A DNA stretch of 6,311 bases, from the NCBI GenBank assembly GCA_024694785.1, contig JAILJL010000066.1:1-6311 (forward strand). Reading direction: 5' to 3'. Under the pieces are notes generated by a model. That model worked only from the letters and a program-made list of their open reading frames with translations, searched no databases and was not told the origin of the DNA. Below, one piece after another: positions 1 through 4,076 of the stretch. Made by a program: the position numbers and the translations under genes. The stretch's first letter is position 1; each line of letters starts with the position of its first letter. Source of the stretch: Lachnospiraceae bacterium (GTDB lineage: Bacteria; Bacillota; Clostridia; Lachnospirales; Lachnospiraceae).

Positions 1-43
1 TCTGCTGCAACTTGCTTCGGTGGTTCGAATCCACCCCCATCCA
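1..43 (+). tRNA. tRNA-Tyr (probable), 3' part, cut by window edge
   Basis: The 3' half of a tRNA is visible: the 3' strand of an anticodon stem (1-5), a long variable arm (6-18) that can pair GCA with TGC, a perfect T stem GGTGG/CCACC (19-23 and 31-35) around the loop TTCGAAT, the acceptor strand CCCATCC (36-42) and discriminator A at 43. The long variable arm marks a class II tRNA (Tyr, Leu or Ser in bacteria). A73 argues against Ser. The acceptor strand implies a 5' end of GGATGGG, which fits Tyr better than Leu. The anticodon lies outside the window, so the Tyr call is an inference. CCA is not encoded. Confidence 0.75.
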
Positions 44-67
44 TTTTGTTTTGCAAAAAATTAATAT

Positions 68-141
68 CGCGGGGTGGAGCAGTCTGGAAGCTCGTCGGGC
101 TCATAACCCGAAGGTCATAGGTTCAAATCCTATTCCCGCAA
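68..141 (+). tRNA. initiator tRNA-fMet (anticodon CAT)
   Basis: A complete 74-nt cloverleaf: acceptor CGCGGGG/TCCCGCA, D stem GAGC/GCTC, anticodon stem TCGGG/CCCGA with CAT at 102-104, T stem ATAGG/CCTAT around TTCAAAT, and discriminator A. Two hallmarks separate it from elongator Met and Ile-2 tRNAs: the unpaired C1-A72 at the end of the acceptor stem, and three consecutive G-C pairs next to the anticodon loop. It supplies formyl-Met-tRNA for translation initiation. It lies 24 nt after the preceding tRNA and 7 nt before tRNA-Phe, so all three are probably cut from one transcript. CCA is not encoded (the next bases are CTT). Confidence 0.96.
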
Positions 142-148
142 CTTGAAT

Positions 149-221
149 GCCCAGATAGCTCAGTAGGTAGAGCAGGGGACTGAAAATCCCCGTGTCACTG
201 GTTCGATTCCGGTTCTGGGCA
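149..221 (+). tRNA. tRNA-Phe (anticodon GAA)
   Basis: A complete 73-nt cloverleaf: acceptor GCCCAGA/TCTGGGC, D stem GCTC/GAGC, anticodon stem GGGGA/TCCCC enclosing CTGAAAA with anticodon GAA at 182-184, T stem ACTGG/CCGGT (one G-T pair) around TTCGATT, and discriminator A. It decodes UUC and UUU. It is the last gene of the tRNA cluster and is followed after about 20 nt by a rho-independent terminator. The base after A73 is T, so CCA must be added by the CCA-adding enzyme. Confidence 0.96.
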
Positions 222-239
222 TTTTTTATTTGTTATTTT

Positions 240-267
240 GGCGGCTGATATCAGTCGCTTTTTTTTA
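240..267 (+). terminator. rho-independent terminator of the tRNA operon
   Basis: The arms 241-247 and 252-258 pair as GCGGCTG with CAGTCGC (one G-T pair) around a four-base ATAT loop, and are followed directly by a run of eight T (259-266). This is a textbook intrinsic terminator. It sits just after tRNA-Phe and separates the tRNA operon from the protein operon that begins at 402. Confidence 0.88.
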
Positions 268-328
268 TTGAATTCTGTTTATACATATTATGTTAATGTT
301 TTATGGAAAAATATTAATACGATGTTTA

Positions 329-357
329 TTTACAAAAGTCGAACCATAAGTTAATGT
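329..357 (+). promoter_or_regulatory. weak candidate sigma-A promoter for the DUF58 operon
   Basis: TTTACA at 329-334 is a good match to a -35 box. With a 17-nt spacer it is followed by TAATGT (352-357), a poor -10 box; TGTAAT at 355-360 is a slightly shifted alternative with a longer spacer. A promoter is expected in this gap because a terminator lies upstream and a strong ribosome binding site downstream. The surroundings are very AT-rich, so chance matches are likely and the position is tentative. Confidence 0.25.
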
Positions 358-390
358 AATAGTATGCATAAGCAAAACTAAATGTACATC

Positions 391-395
391 GGAGG
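391..395 (+). promoter_or_regulatory. ribosome binding site that decides between two adjacent ATG codons
   Basis: GGAGG lies 3 nt before the ATG at 399 and 6 nt before the ATG at 402. The second spacing is close to optimal and the first is unusually short, so initiation at 402 is preferred. The choice changes the protein by one Met only. Confidence 0.7.
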
Positions 396-401
396 AAGAT
401 G

Positions 402-1265
402 ATGACCTGGGTGTTTTTGGCAGTTATCATTATAATGATAATATATCTGGAAATTAATTGGGCGAGTAAGAAGATGTGTCAACTTCGTTTTATGACTGAA
501 CCTGAGGCGATAATGGCTGAGAAGAGCGAAGAGATAACCCTTACTTCCTCACTCGCAAATATATCGAGGCTTCCGGTTTCATTTGCTACTGTAACCGAGA
601 ATCTTCCTGACAAAGCAGAACTTATGGGCAGCGATTATTATGTTGGTGAGCATTTTGCGAAGGTAGGAGACAAACGTTTCGTACGTAGCAATTATGCACT
701 TGGGTCATTAAAGAAAATAACGAGAGAAGAGAAGTTTAGAGTTAATAAACGTGGAGTATATCGATATGGTGAATATTCGATATATACAGGTGACTTCTTC
801 GGACTTAAGAATTTACAGGTTGATGGTTACGTGCCGAAGCATGTGGCAATTCTTCCTTCTAAAGTGGCAGATAAGGACATGCGCGAAGTGGTCGGTGGCT
901 TTATCGGTGATATTTCCGTAAGGCGATTCATATTGGAAGACCCGATATTGACAGTGGGATTTAATGAGTATACCGGACGTGAACCGTTAAGAGATATATC
1001 GTGGAAGAGAACAGCTGTCCAGGGCAAGCTTATGGTTAATAAATACGATTATACATCGGAACCTAGGGCAATGATCCTCCTTAATATTGAAGGCGGTAGC
1101 GAGGCGGATGTTGAACGATGCTTTGAACTTGTCAGAATGGCAATCGAGATGCTTGAAGAGAGGAAGATTCCTTATGGTTTCAGAACCAATGGAATGATAT
1201 TTGGTCCTGAGGGCAGCATATCTTATGTTCCCGCAGGTGTGGGCAAGAGCATTATAAGACAATGA
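402..1265 (+). CDS. DUF58 domain protein, N-terminal and main part (frame broken near 1241)
   Basis: Residues are numbered from the ATG at 399. One hydrophobic segment (about 3-18) probably anchors the protein in the membrane, with the rest cytosolic. A DUF58-type N-terminal stretch contains RGVYRYGEYSIYTGDFFGL (about 118-136), and the family signature GREPLRDISWKRTA at 193-206 is followed by GKLMVNKYDYT. DUF58 proteins are usually encoded beside MoxR-type AAA ATPases and transglutaminase/DUF4129 membrane proteins. Their biochemical role is poorly defined, and here the partners downstream are two DUF4129-like membrane proteins. The frame stops at TGA 1263-1265, before the usual C-terminal part of the family. 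That part is present in the -1 frame immediately after. Reading -1 at the GGG of 1241-1243 joins both parts into one protein of about 358 residues. As it stands, the gene encodes a truncated protein or is a pseudogene. The family call is firm; the frameshift reading is strong but inferred. Confidence 0.88.
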   Translation: MTWVFLAVIIIMIIYLEINWASKKMCQLRFMTEPEAIMAEKSEEITLTSSLANISRLPVSFATVTENLPDKAELMGSDYYVGEHFAKVGDKRFVRSNYALGSLKKITREEKFRVNKRGVYRYGEYSIYTGDFFGLKNLQVDGYVPKHVAILPSKVADKDMREVVGGFIGDISVRRFILEDPILTVGFNEYTGREPLRDISWKRTAVQGKLMVNKYDYTSEPRAMILLNIEGGSEADVERCFELVRMAIEMLEERKIPYGFRTNGMIFGPEGSISYVPAGVGKSIIRQ

Positions 1266-1474
1266 TGTACGGACTTGCAGGGGCATTGAACGGATGCTGG
1301 TATTCTTTTGATACACTTGTAAGAACAGCGCTTAAGAACAGAGGTGTTAACGAGCATTATCTTCTTGTTACAGTTCCGACGGATGATAAGGCAACTGTCA
1401 TATTAAAGAATCTGTCAAAGCAGACCGGTGCTGCACTGGGCGTACTTGTCGGAAAGGAGGAAAACGATGTATAG
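1262..1474 (+). CDS. C-terminal part of the DUF58 protein in the -1 frame
   Basis: This 70-codon frame opens with ATG ATG, and its first ATG overlaps the TGA of the upstream frame as ATGA. The same frame is open back to 1211, and from 1241 it reads GQEHYKTMMYGLAGALN. That continues the upstream VPAGV in the pattern expected at the end of DUF58 proteins: a G-x-G turn, a His, then an amphipathic helix ending in a GLxxA-like run. The rest contains YLLVTVPTDD and GAALGVLVG, resembling the last two strands of a von Willebrand A-like fold. It is therefore better read as the end of the DUF58 gene than as an independent small gene. No separate Shine-Dalgarno is evident before 1262, so expression on its own would depend on stop-restart coupling. 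It overlaps the next gene by 8 nt. Confidence 0.6.
   Translation: MMYGLAGALNGCWYSFDTLVRTALKNRGVNEHYLLVTVPTDDKATVILKNLSKQTGAALGVLVGKEENDV
1451..1460 (+). promoter_or_regulatory. ribosome binding site fixing the start of the first DUF4129-like gene
   Basis: GGAAAGGAGG ends 6 nt before the ATG at 1467. The in-frame upstream ATG at 1428 has no such site and would add 13 residues of unrelated sequence (MLHWAYLSERRKT) in front of the hydrophobic N-terminus. The start at 1467 is therefore preferred. Confidence 0.85.
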
Positions 1475-2816
1475 TATAGCATTTTTTAAGCTACTCGCAG
1501 AGATTTCCTTGTATTTTTCATTCGTGGTAGTAGTACCTGAATTAATACATCTGACTTCTGCTCCTTATATAGCAATGATATTGATGGCATTGGGTCAAGG
1601 CGTGAATTTCTGGTTTGTAGAACATAATAGGCGTGAATTGCGTTACCTGGGTCTTATATTTCCGATTCTGGGATTGATATCGTCATTTTCGGGCCTTCCA
1701 AGTGCATTTGCGACCATTCCGGCATTCATATATTCGATGTACGTGATTATTTCGTATCCGAGGTTACCGGATGCAGAAGAACTTACAGTGGAATATAGAT
1801 ATCTAATTACCGTAATTGCGATAGGATTCTTTGTAGCCGTACTGGGTAATTATCTTGCAGCCAAATCCCTTACCGATGTTAATTCGCCGGTAACCCATGG
1901 AGCCAATTTCATTGATGCAAGGTCAATGGGAATATATGCTTTGTTATTTATAGTATTAATGGGATTATGCGTGCGACTGGGGCGTTTGGGAAGTGATCGC
2001 AGCAGAGGGTACAATATTCTGCAGACTTTGGAATACGTAATGGTTATCGTCCCGGGATTATTGCTGGGGTTGGTTATTAGCAAGAATTGGAAAAAAGTGC
2101 TTTTACCTCCGGCGAATGCCATTAAGGCTTATTTTGTAAAGATCAGAGAAGCAAATAATGCGAAGACCTATAGTATATTCAGGGAGAATACGATAGCAAA
2201 CAATGAATATATATGGCGGAAAAGCGCCGAATTTGCGAGAAATCATAGAGTGCCGCTGGTGAAGCCGGTAGTTTCGGAAGTGAAGTATGATCCGCTATTA
2301 CCGCATTTATACCCGAATGATGGAATGAAACAGTTTACGAATAAGCCGCTTCCAAAGACGGATTTATTCTATTTAAAGTTTGTAAGACCGGAATTTGTGC
2401 TTTTGTTTACGGGGGTTGCGATTATTATTATTCTGGTTTTGATTCTGAATAAGGAGCGTATAAAGTTCTTATTTTCGAGAATCAGAAAGATAAGGGTAAA
2501 TTCCATACAGCTCGTTCGTGCTGAAAAAGTTTCTTCTGTTAAGCATGAGAAGCAGAAAGTCAATTATAAGGAGTGGAGCAATAGGGAGAAGATTCGCGGG
2601 GTGTATAGAGAATTCCTCGGAGTGACCAGAAAACGCGGAATTAAGATAACCGATAAGATGACATCGGAAGAAGTGCTTAATGCAATAAAAGGAATTTGCG
2701 ACGAACAGGGTGCTGTTGCTTTAAGGAATGTATATATACTTGCAAGATATAATGATTATGCAGATATTAATTCGGAACAGGTAAAAGCTGCGAAAGAGGC
2801 ATTAAAACAGATATAG
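1467..2816 (+). CDS. multi-pass membrane protein with C-terminal DUF4129-like domain (first paralog)
   Basis: This 449-residue protein has about seven hydrophobic segments in its first 205 residues (roughly 8-25, 32-50, 60-75, 80-97, 113-131, 155-170, 187-205). A hydrophilic region of about 100 residues follows (206-308), then one more strong membrane helix (309-327), a basic linker, and a DUF4129-like domain (about 370-449) with NREKIRGVYREFL, MTSEEVL and ALRNVYILARYND. The order of membrane bundle, loop, single helix and DUF4129 is that of TgpA-type transglutaminase proteins. However, the loop is short, contains no Cys and shows no Cys-His-Asp transglutaminase triad, so that enzyme activity is not expected. 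It follows the DUF58 gene with a small overlap and precedes its own paralog by 27 nt, which indicates one operon. I infer that the tail is cytosolic and may contact the DUF58 protein. The exact function is unknown. Confidence 0.85.
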   Translation: MYSIAFFKLLAEISLYFSFVVVVPELIHLTSAPYIAMILMALGQGVNFWFVEHNRRELRYLGLIFPILGLISSFSGLPSAFATIPAFIYSMYVIISYPRLPDAEELTVEYRYLITVIAIGFFVAVLGNYLAAKSLTDVNSPVTHGANFIDARSMGIYALLFIVLMGLCVRLGRLGSDRSRGYNILQTLEYVMVIVPGLLLGLVISKNWKKVLLPPANAIKAYFVKIREANNAKTYSIFRENTIANNEYIWRKSAEFARNHRVPLVKPVVSEVKYDPLLPHLYPNDGMKQFTNKPLPKTDLFYLKFVRPEFVLLFTGVAIIIILVLILNKERIKFLFSRIRKIRVNSIQLVRAEKVSSVKHEKQKVNYKEWSNREKIRGVYREFLGVTRKRGIKITDKMTSEEVLNAIKGICDEQGAVALRNVYILARYNDYADINSEQVKAAKEALKQI

Positions 2817-2830
2817 GCCTGGCTTCCGAA

Positions 2831-2836
2831 AGGGGG
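2831..2836 (+). promoter_or_regulatory. ribosome binding site of the second DUF4129-like gene
   Basis: AGGGGG lies 7 nt before the ATG at 2844, inside the 27-nt gap between the two membrane protein genes. It supports 2844 as the start over the internal Met at codon 12. Confidence 0.7.
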
Positions 2837-2843
2837 ATATCGT

Positions 2844-4076
2844 ATGTTGGCATTGTACTTAAAAGAAGTAACGGTAATGCTTTTCTACAGTATGTTGGTA
2901 AGGGCAAATGCGGAGACAGTTCCTAATTCAATTAATTTGATTCCTGCAGCGCTTATAATGGCGCTTGGGCCGATATTTTCCAAAGTAATGTATGACCGAT
3001 ACAGAGGAGCCTTTCGCTTTCTGGGACTGCTTCCTGTTATTGCGGCGTTCTTTGTGTCGCCTCTTATGGTTTCGAACATAATACTTATGTCAGTACCTGC
3101 GATATATATGGTTATTCTTATAATTAAAGAGAATAAGGAATTAGAGTATTATACCTATGTCGAACTTTTTACCTTCCTTATCATAGGAGGACTTCTGTTC
3201 CTTGTTATTTTTGTTGCGATGACCTGGCTTTTTAATCAGAATCCATCGACGCTGATCAGAAGAAATTTTGATGATGCTATAGCGGGTTGCAAATACTTTG
3301 TCGCATTCTTTGTATGTGGAGTAATGGTTGCGCGTAATTTTAGAGTTAAGGCGAAGGTCTCAACGGCGTCAGTTAAGAATCTTGCGTTTTTGACAGGTAC
3401 TGTATCTATTGCAGCTCTTGTGCTTCTTGGGTTCGAGAAGATATCCGGTATAGTAATAAAGGGTTTAAGGGTGATAATTGCACTGGTATTAATGCCTGTA
3501 GGTTTTGTAAGCGATGGGTGGACAGTATTTGGACATAAGGTAGGCGAGATTATAGAGACATCTTCAGGCAATCCGCTAACTCGAGGTAATATAATCGAGT
3601 ATTTCATGGAAGAATCAAGCGGAGTAGAAGTTGTGCCGCTGGTATTTACTAAAGTGTGGGTAGGATTTCCGTTTGATAAAGTATACTTCGCAGTTACAAT
3701 CATTGCATTTATAGTTGCTTCCGTTATTGCGACCAGGATACTGACTGCGAATAAGCAGAAGGATAATCGCGACGAATTTGTAAATAGCAGATTAGATGGC
3801 GTTAAGGTAATTAAGATAAGGCGGTTATTGACCAACCGAGAAAGGATAAGATCCGTATACCGCCGGTTCCTGTCTGTAATGAAGGCAAGGGGAGTCATGA
3901 TAACAGCGACGATGACTTCTGAAGAGATATTGTCGCTCCTTACGAGGTTGACAAATTATGATTCTGCCGTAGCATTAAGAAACATCTATATCAAAGCCAG
4001 ATATAACGAATTCGGAGATATAGATGCTTCTGAAATAAAATTAGCCAGAGAGGCTTTAAAAAAGCTCTCAATATAG
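2844..4076 (+). CDS. multi-pass membrane protein with C-terminal DUF4129-like domain (second paralog)
   Basis: This 410-residue protein has hydrophobic segments near residues 5-20, 31-47, 58-75, 78-95, 108-130, 149-163, 180-197 and 206-222. A shorter hydrophilic loop (about 223-279) without Cys follows, then a last helix (about 280-298), a basic linker, and a DUF4129-like tail (about 329-410) with NRERIRSVYRRFL, MTSEEIL and ALRNIYIKARYNE. The tail aligns without gaps to that of the preceding gene, with about 41 identities in 78 positions by hand count. The membrane parts share the layout and short matches such as MALG but are otherwise divergent. The pair looks like an old tandem duplication. 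As in the first copy, no transglutaminase domain is visible. It is the last gene of the operon, and its TAG stop directly abuts the stop of the convergent kinase gene. Function unknown; membership of the DUF58-associated membrane system is inferred. Confidence 0.84.
   Translation: MLALYLKEVTVMLFYSMLVRANAETVPNSINLIPAALIMALGPIFSKVMYDRYRGAFRFLGLLPVIAAFFVSPLMVSNIILMSVPAIYMVILIIKENKELEYYTYVELFTFLIIGGLLFLVIFVAMTWLFNQNPSTLIRRNFDDAIAGCKYFVAFFVCGVMVARNFRVKAKVSTASVKNLAFLTGTVSIAALVLLGFEKISGIVIKGLRVIIALVLMPVGFVSDGWTVFGHKVGEIIETSSGNPLTRGNIIEYFMEESSGVEVVPLVFTKVWVGFPFDKVYFAVTIIAFIVASVIATRILTANKQKDNRDEFVNSRLDGVKVIKIRRLLTNRERIRSVYRRFLSVMKARGVMITATMTSEEILSLLTRLTNYDSAVALRNIYIKARYNEFGDIDASEIKLAREALKKLSI
4048..4069. 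terminator. candidate bidirectional terminator hairpin inside the end of the operon
   Basis: GAGAG (4048-4052), one bulged G, and CTTT (4054-4057) pair with AAAG (4061-4064) and CTCTC (4065-4069) around an AAA loop. The hairpin lies within the last codons of the second membrane protein gene, just before the abutting stops. The downstream T tract is weak on the plus strand (AATATAGTTATTGTT) and somewhat better on the minus strand (CTAATTTTATTTC). It could end both transcripts, but neither side is a classical intrinsic terminator. Confidence 0.35.

Noticed and set aside
44..67. TTTTGCAAAAA inverted repeat between the first two tRNA genes as a terminator
   Set aside because: The stem is AT-only apart from one GC step, has almost no loop, and lies inside what looks like one tRNA transcript.
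1..267. tRNA cluster as an integration site of a mobile element
   Set aside because: No integrase, no repeated tRNA 3' end downstream and no mobile genes are seen. The following genes are ordinary membrane and signalling genes.
1230..1262. Programmed -1 frameshift site in the DUF58 gene
   Set aside because: No X XXY YYZ slippery heptamer in the zero frame and no obvious downstream stem-loop were found. A simple one-base indel in the GGG run is the simpler explanation.
1428..1466. Upstream ATG at 1428 as the start of the first DUF4129-like gene
   Set aside because: It has no Shine-Dalgarno, would extend the overlap with the DUF58 end, and adds unrelated polar residues. The site at 1451-1460 points to 1467.
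3236..3898. 220-codon open frame on the minus strand inside the second membrane protein gene
   Set aside because: It lies wholly antisense to a well-supported gene. Its Thr/Ile/Leu/Ser-rich composition with no recognisable domain is typical of the complement of membrane protein codons.
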